DNA of 30,121 nucleotides from JALOAP01 sp964632355 (GTDB lineage Bacteria; Chloroflexota; Dehalococcoidia; Tepidiformales; Tepidiformaceae): assembly GCA_964632355.1 (NCBI GenBank), contig CAZWBW010000026.1, positions 1 through 30,121 of the forward strand. The letters are read 5' to 3'. The translations under genes and the position numbers were made by a program. Of the stretch, positions 1 to 7,293 are shown one piece after another; positions within the stretch are counted from its first letter, which is position 1, and every line of letters starts with the position of its first letter. Under the pieces are notes generated by a model that saw only the letters and a list, made by a program, of their open reading frames with translations, did no database searches and was not told where the DNA came from.

Positions 1-177
1 GTCGATGGTCACCTGGTCGTTCGTCGCGTCCCGGTTCTCGATGCCGAGGTCGTAGTACTCGAGCTGGATGTCGAGATACGGGAGGATCAGCCGTTCCTTG
101 ATGAACTGCCAGATGATCCGCGTCATTTCGTCGCCGTCGAGTTCGACGACGGGGTTTACCACCTTGATTTTGGCCAT
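1..177 (-). CDS. icd: NADP-dependent isocitrate dehydrogenase, N-terminal 59 residues (partial)
   Basis: Oxidatively decarboxylates isocitrate to 2-oxoglutarate in the TCA cycle, normally producing NADPH in the cytoplasm. Only the first 59 codons are present; the gene leaves the window at position 1. The N-terminus begins MAKIKVVNPVVELDGDEMTR and continues with IIWQFIKE and YYDLGIENRDATNDQVTID. This is the signature of the eukaryote-like homodimeric NADP-IDH subfamily (about 400 residues), not the E. coli Icd type. The ATG at 177 follows an AAGGA ribosome site on the minus strand (about 9 nt spacing). It lies downstream of acnA in the same direction but behind a strong hairpin, so the two TCA genes are neighbours that may be expressed at different levels. 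Family assignment is from recognised sequence. Confidence 0.93.
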   Translation of the reverse strand, partial: MAKIKVVNPVVELDGDEMTRIIWQFIKERLILPYLDIQLEYYDLGIENRDATNDQVTID

Positions 178-229
178 GTGCTAATTCCTTCCCCTTTGCG
201 CGCCGGCGCCTTGGTGTTGGTATTCGAAA

Positions 230-259
230 GGCCCCTCACCCGGTGACGGGCGAGGGGCC
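230..259 (-). terminator. Hairpin terminator after aconitase
   Basis: GGCCCCTC (230-237) pairs with GAGGGGCC (252-259). An inner CCCG/CGGG stem sits on a GTGA loop, giving about 12 base pairs. On the minus strand it starts 11 nt after the acnA stop and is followed by TTTCG, a short T-run typical of a weak intrinsic terminator. Its position before icd suggests termination or attenuation between the two TCA genes. Confidence 0.7.
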
Positions 260-270
260 AGCAATTCTGG

Positions 271-2948
271 TTACCGGTCCGAGGAGATGAGTTGCCGCAG
301 CACGTACTGCAGGATGCCGCCGTGCCGGTAGTAGTCGAGCTCGACGGGCGTGTCGATGCGCGCCACCACTTCGAAGCTCTTCGTCGAGCCATCGTCAGCG
401 GTCGCGGTCACGGTGAGCCTCTTGCCGGGCGTCAGGTCCTCCGCGATGCCGGTGATCGCGAACGACTCGCTGCCTGTGAGCCCCAGCGATTCGCGCGTCT
501 GCCCCGGGAGGTACTGAAGCGGCAGGATGCCCATCCCGATCAGGTTACTCCGGTGGATGCGCTCGAAGCTTTCCGCGATGACGGCGCGAATCCCGAGCAG
601 CGCCGGGCCTTTCGCGGCCCAGTCGCGTGACGAACCGCTCCCGTATTCCTTGCCAGCGAGCACGATCGTCGGTACACCCTCGGACTTGTACCGTTCGGCG
701 GCTTCGAAGATGGTCATCTGCTCGCCGCTCGGCACGTGCCGCGTGAACCCACCTTCCGTCCCCGGGGCCATCTGGTTCCGGAGCCGGATGTTCGCGAAGG
801 TGCCGCGCANNNNNNNNNNTGGCCCGCCGGTGAGTTCGGCGCGATGGTGCCGGCCGGCGAGATGTGGTCCGTGGTTACCGAATCGCCCACCATCACCAGG
901 ACGCGCGCCCCCGAGATGTTCTCGAGCGGCGCCGGCTCGAGCGGCATGTCCTCGAAGTACGGCGGGTTCTTCACATACGTGGACTCGGGGTCCCACTCGT
1001 ACAGCTCGCCGCTCGGGACGTCGAGGTTGCGCCACGTCTCGTCGCCTTCGAACACCGAGTCGTACTCGCGGCGGAACATCTCCGACCGCACCGAATTCGC
1101 GATCGTTTCGGCGATCTCCTGCTGGCTCGGCCAGATGTCGCGCAGGTACACCGGCTGGCCGTCCCGGTCGTGCCCGATAGGCTCCTTCGAGAAGTCGATG
1201 TCGACGGTCCCGGCGAGCGCGTAGGCGACCACCAGTGGCGGCGAAGCGAGATAGTTCGCCCGCACGTCCGGGTTGATGCGCCCTTCGAAGTTCCGGTTGC
1301 CCGAAAGCACAGCGGCTGCAACGAGGTTGTTCCCGTGCACCGCCTCGCTGATTGGCTGGGCGATCGGCCCGGAGTTCCCGATACACGTCGTGCAGCCGTA
1401 GCCCACGGTGTTGAACCCGAGCTTATCGAGGTACTCCTGCAGCCCGGCTTCCTGCAGGTAGTTCGTCACCACCTTCGAACCGGGGGCGAGGCTCGACTTC
1501 ACCCACGGCTTACGAACGAGCCCGCGCTCCACGGCCTTCTTCGCGAGGAGGCCAGCGCCCAGCATCACCTCGGGGTTCGAGGTGTTCGTGCAGCTTGTGA
1601 TTGCCGCGATGATGACCGACCCGTGCCCGATGTCGAACGACTGGCCATCCTGCTGGACGGTCACCGTCGTCGCGAGCGACCCGAGCCCATCGCCGGAGCC
1701 GTTGCGGTCGGGCTCCTCGCCGGTCACCCAGCCCTGGACACGCACGGTGTCCCAGTCGGGGTTCTCGCCGACCATTTCCACGAGGCTTTCGCGCCACGCC
1801 TTCTTGGCGGCAGCGAGCGGAATGCGGTCCTGCGGGCGGCGCGGCCCGGCGATGGATGGCGTCACGTCGCCGAGGTCGAGTTCCAGCGTGTCCGAGAACA
1901 CCGGGTCCGGCGTGTCGTCCGTCCGGAAGAGCCCCTGCTCCTTCGTGTAGCGTTCCACCAGGTCCACGAGTTCCTCGCTTCGGCCAGTGAATCGCAGGTA
2001 GCGGAGCGTCTCCGCGTCGACAGGGAAGAAGCCCATCGTCGCGCCATACTCCGGCGCCATGTTCCCGATGGTGGCGCGAATCGCCAGCGGAAGCGTCGAA
2101 AGGCCCTTGCCATAGAACTCCACAAACTTCCCGACCACGCCCTTCGCCCGCAGCATCTGCGTCACGGTGAGCACGAGGTCGGTACCGGTTGCGCCTTCCG
2201 GCAACTGGCCCGTCAGCTTGAAGCCGACGACCTCGGGGATGAGCATCGAAACCGGCTGGCCGAGCATCGCCGCCTCGGCTTCGATGCCGCCCACGCCCCA
2301 GCCCAGCACGCCGAGCCCGTTGATCATCGTCGTGTGCGAGTCGGTGCCGACCAGCGTATCCGGGTAGGCGAAGCGCCGTCCGTCCTCTTCCTTCTGGAAG
2401 ACCACGCTCGCCAGGTACTCGAGGTTTACCTGGTGCACGATGCCGGTGCCCGGCGGCACAACCCGGAAGTTGTTGAACGCCTGCTGGCCCCAGCGCAGGA
2501 ACGCGTACCGTTCCTTGTTGCGTTCGAACTCGAGTTCGACGTTGAGGCGGAACGCCTCGTTCGTCCCAAAGCTGTCCACCTGGACCGAGTGGTCGATAAC
2601 GAGGTNNNNNNNNNNGCCCATGCGCTGGATCGCTTCCCGCATCGAGGCGAGGTCCACCACCACCGGGACGCCCGTGAAGTCCTGGAGCAGCACCCGGGCA
2701 GGCGTGAACGCGATCTCGCGGTCCGTGCCCGAATTCGGCGTCCAGCTCGCGAGCGCTTCGATGTCGTCCCGCGTTACGCCCCGCCCGTCTTCATAGCGGA
2801 GCAGGTTTTCGAGCAGGATCTTGAGCGAGAACGGAAGGCGATCAACGTGGCCTACGCCCGCGTCGATCAGCGACTGCAGTCGGTAGTAGGTGTAGGAGCC
2901 AGTGCCAGTCTGCAGCTCGGCCTGGCTGCCAAAGGTATTGGGGTGCAT
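271..2948 (-). CDS. acnA: Aconitate hydratase, AcnA/IRP1 type (interrupted by two assembly gaps)
   Basis: Isomerises citrate to isocitrate using a [4Fe-4S] cluster. Visible hallmarks are LVIDHSVQVD, GTDSHTTMINGLGVLGWGVGG, the cluster cysteines in TSCTNTSNP and GCTTCIGNSGP, DSVTTDHISPAG, and the C-terminal GKEYGSGSSRDWAAKG and ESFERIHRSNL. The ATG at 2948 gives the usual N-terminus; an AGGA ribosome site lies about 8 nt upstream. Two ten-N gaps break it. At 2606-2615 roughly 13 residues seem to be missing (the family has a short loop ending in VPVD here) and frame is kept. At 810-819 about 26 residues are missing (the family's DFNSYGSRRGNHEVM stretch) and the frame shifts across the Ns. With these restored the protein would be about 920 residues, normal for the family. 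I read the gene as intact in the organism and broken only in the assembly. Confidence 0.95.
810..819. other. Assembly gap (10 N) inside acnA
   Basis: Ten N between SPAG and RGTFANIR of aconitase. Comparison with the family pattern says about 26 codons belong here, so ten is a fixed placeholder and not a measured size; the reading frame differs on the two sides. Confidence 0.95.
2606..2615. other. Assembly gap (10 N) inside acnA
   Basis: Ten N between QRMG and LVIDHSVQ of aconitase. Members of the family have roughly 13 residues here, so sequence is missing, but the frame happens to be preserved. Confidence 0.93.
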
Positions 2949-3185
2949 GTGTCCATCCTTTCGTCACCGTAGGAGAGCCCGTCCGACTTCGAGCGCTTCA
3001 GGTTCTGATGGACACGGGGGGACCAGTTCCCATCTCCCAAGCCTCCTTCCACGCGTGTGGCGGTACTTGGGCCCTTTCCGGTTCGCGAAACGGAACCGGG
3101 TGCCGTTCCCCGCCGCCTTCCCCGCGACTTCCCCTTGAGGGGACCGTTGGGCCCGGGAGCGGCACTGGGTGGGACGAGCAGCCCG
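2949..3185 (-). other. Long GC-rich structured leader upstream of acnA
   Basis: No protein is recognisable between acnA and the divergent zinc-ribbon gene. On the acnA strand the segment is full of complementary pieces. CCGGTTC/GAACCGG (3078-3084 with 3093-3099) closes a GCGAAACG loop; CCCCT/AGGGG forms a hairpin near 3134-3145; GTGCCG and CGGCAC can pair at longer range around 3108-3165. If transcription starts at the -10 box near 3190, the aconitase mRNA has a leader of about 230 nt that folds strongly. I do not recognise a known riboswitch class. Confidence 0.4.
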
Positions 3186-3194
3186 AGTATACCA
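3186..3194 (-). promoter_or_regulatory. Possible extended -10 promoter for acnA
   Basis: Read on the minus strand the site is TGGTATACT, matching the extended -10 consensus TGnTATAAT closely in an otherwise GC-rich stretch. There is no convincing -35 hexamer 16-18 bp upstream. It would produce a leader of about 230 nt before the acnA start. Confidence 0.4.
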
Positions 3195-3395
3195 TCCCTT
3201 TCCCTGCAGGGCCCCGATACCACCCCTCTCGGCCCCCTATCGAACTCCTCGCGAACCACTTTGGCTGATGACATCGGCACCTCGGGCTGCTACCGTTGCG
3301 GTGGGTTTCACGTTCCATCGGCCTCGCGGGATGAGGCAGTTCGTACCGGCGCTCGATGACCGTTGGGACTCACAGCTTTTCAGGGAGGTCGTCGG

Positions 3396-3812
3396 GTGCC
3401 TTACACCGACAAGACATTGACCTGCGTCGACTGCGGGTCGGGTTTCACATTTACTGCGGGCGAACAGGAGTTTCATGCATCGAAGGGCTTTACGAACGAG
3501 CCCCGGCGCTGCGTAAGCTGCCGCCGTGCCCGCAAGGGCGAAACCGGTGGCGGCGCCCCGCGCGCGGACCGCGAGATGTTCTCCGTCCCCTGCGCATCCT
3601 GTGGCAACGAGGCCCGCGTGCCGTTCGAGCCCCGAGGCGACCGGCCCGTCTACTGCAGTGACTGCTTCCAGAGCCAGCCTCGTAGCGTCGGCGCCCGCGG
3701 TGGTTACGGTGGCGGCGGCGGGTTCGGCGGTGGCGGAGGCTACAGCGACTTCGGTGGACGTGGCGGCCGTGGTGGCCGCGGCGATCGCCGGGGCGGTGGC
3801 CGCCGCTGGTAA
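3396..3812 (+). CDS. Zinc-ribbon (CxxC) protein with C-terminal RGG/glycine-rich tail
   Basis: 138 residues from a GTG start at 3396, chosen because AGGGAGG (3382-3388) lies 7 nt upstream and the resulting start PYTDKTLTC matches the known family of small zinc-ribbon proteins. Four CxxC pairs are visible: C10/C13, C39/C42, C66/C69 and C87/C90, enough for two zinc ribbons. Residues 101-138 are glycine/arginine-rich (GGYGGGGG, then GGRGGRGGRGDRRGGGRRW), resembling RGG boxes that bind RNA in other proteins. A role in nucleic-acid binding is inference from composition; no specific function is known to me. It stands alone between the divergent acnA and the tRNA gene 35 bp downstream, so read-through into the tRNA is possible. 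Confidence 0.85.
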   Translation: MPYTDKTLTCVDCGSGFTFTAGEQEFHASKGFTNEPRRCVSCRRARKGETGGGAPRADREMFSVPCASCGNEARVPFEPRGDRPVYCSDCFQSQPRSVGARGGYGGGGGFGGGGGYSDFGGRGGRGGRGDRRGGGRRW

Positions 3813-3831
3813 TTCGGTCCGCCCAATTCGA

Positions 3832-3837
3832 TATACT
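3832..3837 (+). promoter_or_regulatory. -10 box of the tRNA promoter
   Basis: TATACT ends 10 bp before the first base of the mature tRNA, the spacing expected when transcription starts at or just before the tRNA 5' end. No good -35 element is visible because the upstream gene ends there. Confidence 0.5.
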
Positions 3838-3847
3838 GGCCATCTCG

Positions 3848-3923
3848 GGGCCCGTAGCTCAGCGGTGAGAGCGGCCGGCTCATAACCGGTTGGTCCTCGG
3901 TTCGAATCCGGGCGGGCCCACCA
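3848..3923 (+). tRNA. tRNA with CAU anticodon (tRNA-Ile2 or elongator tRNA-Met), CCA encoded
   Basis: The cloverleaf is complete. Acceptor GGGCCCG (3848-3854) pairs with CGGGCCC (3913-3919), followed by discriminator A and an encoded CCA. The D stem is GCTC/GAGC. The anticodon arm GCCGG-CTCATAA-CCGGT carries CAU. The variable loop is TGGTC, and the T arm CTCGG-TTCGAAT-CCGGG is intact. The normal G1-C72 pair and the absence of three consecutive G-C pairs at the base of the anticodon arm argue against initiator tRNA-fMet. The CTCATAACCGGTTGGTC stretch resembles the isoleucine-2 tRNA, whose C34 is modified to lysidine by TilS to read AUA, but elongator Met cannot be excluded by eye. Confidence 0.95.
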
Positions 3924-3961
3924 TTCCGCCCTCGCCGTTCCAGCAACGCTAACGAAGAACG

Positions 3962-3989
3962 AAGGCCGCCCAACTGGGCGGCCTTTTCT
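3962..3989 (+). terminator. Intrinsic terminator after the tRNA
   Basis: AAGGCCGCCC (3962-3971), loop AACT, then GGGCGGCCTT (3976-3985) running into TTCTTG. A perfect 10-bp GC-rich stem with a U-rich tail 39 nt after the tRNA CCA. Confidence 0.88.
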
Positions 3990-4134
3990 TGTTCGGTCGT
4001 ACGAGAGAGCGCTTCCCCGCCTCCATCTGTCCTGCCTCTATCTGCCTCTATCTATATAGGTAGGGAGCACCGACGTTCCCGGCGTACTATCGGCGCGTTG
4101 CGGCGCCGCTTTCGGCCGGGCCCGGAAAAGGGTA

Positions 4135-4169
4135 CCGGGCTGCGGCACCCGAAGGTGCCAGCAGCCCGG
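4135..4169 (-). terminator. Hairpin terminator after the binding-protein gene
   Basis: CCGGGCTG (4135-4142) and GGCACC (4144-4149) pair with GGTGCC (4154-4159) and CAGCCCGG (4162-4169) around a CGAA loop. On the minus strand it lies about 40 nt past the stop of the solute-binding protein and is followed by TACCCTTTTCC. The U-tract is imperfect. The remaining 3990-4134 stretch holds only a 10-nt tandem repeat. Confidence 0.6.
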
Positions 4170-4209
4170 CGAAGGGAGGGGGGATGGATACGTCGAATGG
4201 GGCCGCGCT

Positions 4210-5838
4210 CTAGGCCTTGGCGATCCGCCCGTAGTTGCGGGGGTACGGCCAACCCTGGATCTGCGGCCAGCCACTGATTCGGTCTTTTCGATAGGCGAAC
4301 ACGTTGTCGGTCTCGACGATCGGCACGACGAGGTGTTCGTTGTACACGCGCTCGAACACCGCCTGGAGCGCCGCCTCGCGCTCAGAACCACCCGTGTCTA
4401 CGGCGGCATCGATGTCCGCATCGAGGCTGCCGTCGGAGATCGAGTAGCCGCCATCCGTGTGGAGCCACCGGATGAGGTCGGCGGCGCCGTCGTAGGCGAC
4501 GTTCTGGCTCTGCGTCGCGATCATCGGCACCGTGTGCGACCGGAGCACGTCGACGAAGTCGGCGCCCAGCGGCGCGTTCGTCGAGCGGATGCCGACCTTT
4601 GCCCAGTCGGCGAGCACGCCGTTGTACATCGCCTCCGGGTCGGCGCTGGCATAGGCGAGCGGGTCGATCTCGAGACCGTCCGGGAAGCCGGCTTCGGCGA
4701 GCAGCTGCTTCGCGCGATCGGGGTCGTAGGGGTACGGATCGGCTTCCTTGTGGCCGGTGATGCCCTTGGGTGCGAACCACCCGCCCGGCCGCGCAGCGCC
4801 GCCGAAGACCACCTTCGCGATCTGCTCCCGGTTGATGGCCAGGTTCATCGCCTCGCGAACGCGCGGGTCCTTGTACGCCGGGTTCCCCTGCCCGCGCAGG
4901 TTCAGCATCGCGAACCGCACACGAACGGCCGGGCTAAACACGAGCTCGAAGTCGCTGTTGCCCTGGATCTGCTGGAAGAACTGCGGCGGAAGGCCCCAGA
5001 TGAGGTCGAGCTCCCCGTTCTGCAGACCGGCAATGCGCGTCGAAGGCTCCGGCAGCGCCCGCAGCGAGATCTTGCTCGTCTGGGACTTCGTTCCCCAGTA
5101 CCCCTCGTACGCCTCGAACTCGATGACCTCATCCGTCGCGAAGCGGGAGACCTTCAGCGGCCCGGTGCCGACCGGGTTCGTGCCGTACGTCGACTCGTTG
5201 TTCCCGGTGCTCAGGTACTGCTTCGGGACGACATAAAAGTATGAGTCAAGGTACTGGTGCAGTTCCGGGAACGGCGACGATGACTTGAAGATCACCGTGT
5301 GTTCGTCCGGCGTGTCGACCGCTTCGATACGCGCGAAGTTCGGGGCGTACGCCATCTTGAAATCGGGCGTGCGAAGCCGCTCGAGGGAGAACGGAACGTC
5401 CTCGGAGGTGAACGGGTCGCCGTTGTGGAACGTGACGCCGCTGCGGAGCTTCAGCGTGAGCTGGGTGTAGTCAGGGCTGTATTCGAACGACTCCGCCAGG
5501 CCCGGTACGACCTTCGCTTCGTCGTCCCGCGCCAGCAGGCCTTCGAACGCTTCCCAGTTGTACGGGAAGTACCCACCGCCGCTTGTGCGATGCGGGTCCA
5601 GTGTTGGCGGCAGTGCGTCGATCGCCACCGTCAGCGAGCCCGACGGTGCGCTGTCGCCTCCCGAGCCATTACCGGCCGGCTGGGTCGGAGTGCCTCCCGT
5701 CGAACCGCCGGTGCCGGGATCGTCATCGTCGTCTCCTCCGCAGCCCAGCGCCAGCGCTGCGGCACCGATCGCGGTGGCGCTCCCGCCCGCCAGGATGGCG
5801 CGCCGGGATAAGCGTTTTCGAATCCAGTAGTTGTCCAA
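4210..5838 (-). CDS. Family 5 (peptide/oligopeptide-type) ABC substrate-binding lipoprotein with Tat signal
   Basis: Extracytoplasmic receptor that captures the substrate for a Dpp/Opp-type ABC importer. 542 residues from a TTG start at 5838, preceded by GAGGGG about 7 nt upstream. A twin-arginine signal (SRRAIL, residues 11-16) and a lipobox LALGC with Cys33 are followed by an acidic, Gly/Ser/Thr-rich linker, indicating export in folded form and lipid anchoring. The mature domain has the family motifs LPPTLDPHRT, GLAESFEYSPDYTQLTLKLRSGVTFHNGDPFT (two adjacent segments) and YDPDRAKQLLAEAGFPDG. The family binds peptides, nickel, opines, sugars and many other ligands, so the substrate cannot be read from sequence. 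The only matching permease/ATPase genes in the window are at 9601-13505, and its promoter/operator is shared with that operon. Confidence 0.93.
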   Translation of the reverse strand: MDNYWIRKRLSRRAILAGGSATAIGAAALALGCGGDDDDDPGTGGSTGGTPTQPAGNGSGGDSAPSGSLTVAIDALPPTLDPHRTSGGGYFPYNWEAFEGLLARDDEAKVVPGLAESFEYSPDYTQLTLKLRSGVTFHNGDPFTSEDVPFSLERLRTPDFKMAYAPNFARIEAVDTPDEHTVIFKSSSPFPELHQYLDSYFYVVPKQYLSTGNNESTYGTNPVGTGPLKVSRFATDEVIEFEAYEGYWGTKSQTSKISLRALPEPSTRIAGLQNGELDLIWGLPPQFFQQIQGNSDFELVFSPAVRVRFAMLNLRGQGNPAYKDPRVREAMNLAINREQIAKVVFGGAARPGGWFAPKGITGHKEADPYPYDPDRAKQLLAEAGFPDGLEIDPLAYASADPEAMYNGVLADWAKVGIRSTNAPLGADFVDVLRSHTVPMIATQSQNVAYDGAADLIRWLHTDGGYSISDGSLDADIDAAVDTGGSEREAALQAVFERVYNEHLVVPIVETDNVFAYRKDRISGWPQIQGWPYPRNYGRIAKA

Positions 5839-5947
5839 CGTGTTCCCCTCGGTTCGATGCCCGCGCCAGGCTGAAAGTGCCTGGTTGGGGCGGGTGTTTG
5901 CGCCTTCGATGCGTCACGTCCGCGTCGAGCTCGCTGCTCTGATACTA

Positions 5948-5976
5948 GACACGACTGTCATTGACGCAACTGTCAG
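5948..5976 (-). promoter_or_regulatory. Predicted TetR operator A (binding-protein gene)
   Basis: On the minus strand the site contains CTGACA, GTTG, the core GTCAATGACA, and a right-hand TGTC. It starts 10 bp after the -10 box, about where transcription begins. It matches operator B at 7246-7274 in 23 of 29 positions and in the same orientation relative to its gene. A bound repressor here would block initiation or early elongation. Confidence 0.75.
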
Positions 5977-5986
5977 CGACCGCGGG

Positions 5987-6016
5987 ACTATATCTTTCCG
6001 CGTTTCTTTGCGTCAA
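5987..6016 (-). promoter_or_regulatory. Sigma-70 type promoter of the binding-protein gene
   Basis: Minus-strand -35 TTGACG (6016-6011), 18-bp spacer, -10 TATAGT (5992-5987). The identity with the AOR promoter extends beyond the hexamers: TTGACGCA at the -35 side and TATAGTCCC at the -10 side. The predicted leader is about 140 nt. The rest of 5839-6165 shows no gene. Confidence 0.78.
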
Positions 6017-6165
6017 GACTTCGGCCACAACTCGCCACCCTTCGACGCAGGACAGGAGGCCGCACGAGGGGCGAGCGCTACCGGCCGGTGACCTCTGTCA
6101 TAGGTCCCGGATCGGAGCGGCACAGCGACACGAAGCGTTCGTCGTGAACCGGGAAAAGGCCCGTA

Positions 6166-6972
6166 CTACGATTCCTCCGCCTTCTGGCGTTCCACCTCGG
6201 CCCGGTATTCCTCCTCGCTCGGTACGGGCGGAGCTTTTTCGTTGTACACGGCACGGTACCAGAGGGCGGTCAGCCGGTAGGAAAGAGTCAACGGGTCTTC
6301 AGGCTCACCGGGCCCGGAGAACCACCGCTGACGCGCGAAGTCTGTGACCATACCCGCCAGCGCCAACGCGGCGAAGTCCGGGTCCACCCCCGGGTGCGTG
6401 AGCCCCTCCTCCTTGTGCCTGCGGAGGGCGCGCGCACTTCGTCGGATGAATCGCTGGCGCATCTCGGCCACCGCAGCGTTCGTGCGTACGTCGAGGTTCA
6501 TCTCGAACGTGATCCGAAGCAGATCAGGGTCTTGCTGCCACGTTTCCAGGAATGCGCGGTTCCCCGCTTCGAGCCGCGCGAAGATGGTGGACCCAGGCCG
6601 GCGGGCCTCGGCCTTCTCGTACAACTCGTCGAATACGGGCGTAATAATCCGCTCGAAGATTTCCTGCTTGTTCTCGAAGTACACGTAGAACGAGCCACGA
6701 GAAACCCCGGCGGCCTTGATGATGTCGTCGACGGTGGTCTCGTGCCATCCCTTCTGGCGGAACACATCCCGGGCGGCCGTCAGCAGCTTCTCGTAGGTGC
6801 CGCGATCACGCCGCCGCCGGCGATGGTTCGCAGCTTCGGCGGCGCTGTTGTCCGGCGACTGGCGCGTTGTCACGTAGCGAACTCGCTTCGGAATCTCGTT
6901 CTCTTCGTGCGTTTCCTCGTGCGTTTCTTCCTGTGTCATCAGGCGATTCCCGCTTCGCAACTCAAACAGCAT
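6166..6972 (-). CDS. TetR/AcrR family transcriptional regulator
   Basis: One-component regulator: an N-terminal helix-turn-helix binds DNA as a dimer and a C-terminal helical domain senses a ligand. 268 residues from ATG 6972; ATG 6939 (MTQEETHEE) is an alternative, and neither has a strong ribosome site. The HTH is at about residues 79-99 (TVDDIIKAAGVSRGSFYVYF), preceded by TYEKLLTAARDVFRQKGW, both classic TetR patterns. The first 58 residues are an unusual extension with an acidic EETHEETHEE repeat and a basic HRRRRRDR tract. The gene sits between two copies of a dyad operator, one before the binding protein and one before the AOR operon, so local repression is the obvious inference. Upstream (6973-7205) the DNA is AT-rich near 6985-7010, probably its own promoter, but I see no operator copy there. 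Confidence 0.92.
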   Translation of the reverse strand: MLFELRSGNRLMTQEETHEETHEENEIPKRVRYVTTRQSPDNSAAEAANHRRRRRDRGTYEKLLTAARDVFRQKGWHETTVDDIIKAAGVSRGSFYVYFENKQEIFERIITPVFDELYEKAEARRPGSTIFARLEAGNRAFLETWQQDPDLLRITFEMNLDVRTNAAVAEMRQRFIRRSARALRRHKEEGLTHPGVDPDFAALALAGMVTDFARQRWFSGPGEPEDPLTLSYRLTALWYRAVYNEKAPPVPSEEEYRAEVERQKAEES

Positions 6973-7205
6973 TCAGGCTGGCTTAGTTCGATATATGCAA
7001 TAAATTTACCGGACAGTAGCATCTCGTTCTTTACCGCTCTCCTTTGCTCACGTCTCCGTTCTGCGTGAGCACCCCACTCACTCGTTCACGCCTGGCACAC
7101 CCTACCCGCGCGTTCGCGGGATCGCGAGCCAGCGCGCGTCTTGAACCCACCCGGCGGTGCGCTCTCGCGGGCGGCGGAAGGATTGCCCGCACACTACCGA
7201 AGCGC

Positions 7206-7235
7206 TTGACGCACAGCGAACTGCTTCCCTATAGT
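7206..7235 (+). promoter_or_regulatory. Sigma-70 type promoter of the AOR operon
   Basis: -35 TTGACG (7206-7211), 18-bp spacer, -10 TATAGT (7230-7235), with TTGACGCA and TATAGTCCC matching the binding-protein promoter beyond the hexamers. Transcription should start near 7242, leaving a leader of about 50 nt before the ATG at 7294. Confidence 0.8.
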
Positions 7236-7245
7236 CCCCGTCACG

Positions 7246-7274
7246 TTGACGGTTGTGTCAATGACACGCCTGTC
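7246..7274 (+). promoter_or_regulatory. Predicted TetR operator B (AOR operon)
   Basis: The centre is GTGTCA-A-TGACAC, a perfect 6-bp inverted repeat, inside a wider imperfect dyad: 10 of 13 positions of each arm match, with GACGG on the left and CTGTC on the right. It begins 10 bp after the -10 box, the same distance as operator A, and overlaps the expected transcription start region, a typical repressor position. Confidence 0.78.
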
Positions 7275-7293
7275 GGCAACCGCAGGAGGAAGC

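Noticed and set aside
864..2972. 702-codon plus-strand open frame
   Set aside because: It lies antisense to acnA, crosses both gaps, and has no family similarity; it is a GC-bias shadow.
3186..3260. T-box-like strings on the acnA strand (GGGGTGGTATCGGG, AAAGTGGTTCGCGAG)
   Set aside because: They resemble the T-box antiterminator sequence, but no specifier loop or matching antiterminator/terminator pair is seen, and aconitase is not a T-box target.
4032..4051. Tandem repeat CTGCCTCTAT x2
   Set aside because: Only two copies of ten bases in an intergenic spacer; no array, mobile element or regulatory logic attached.
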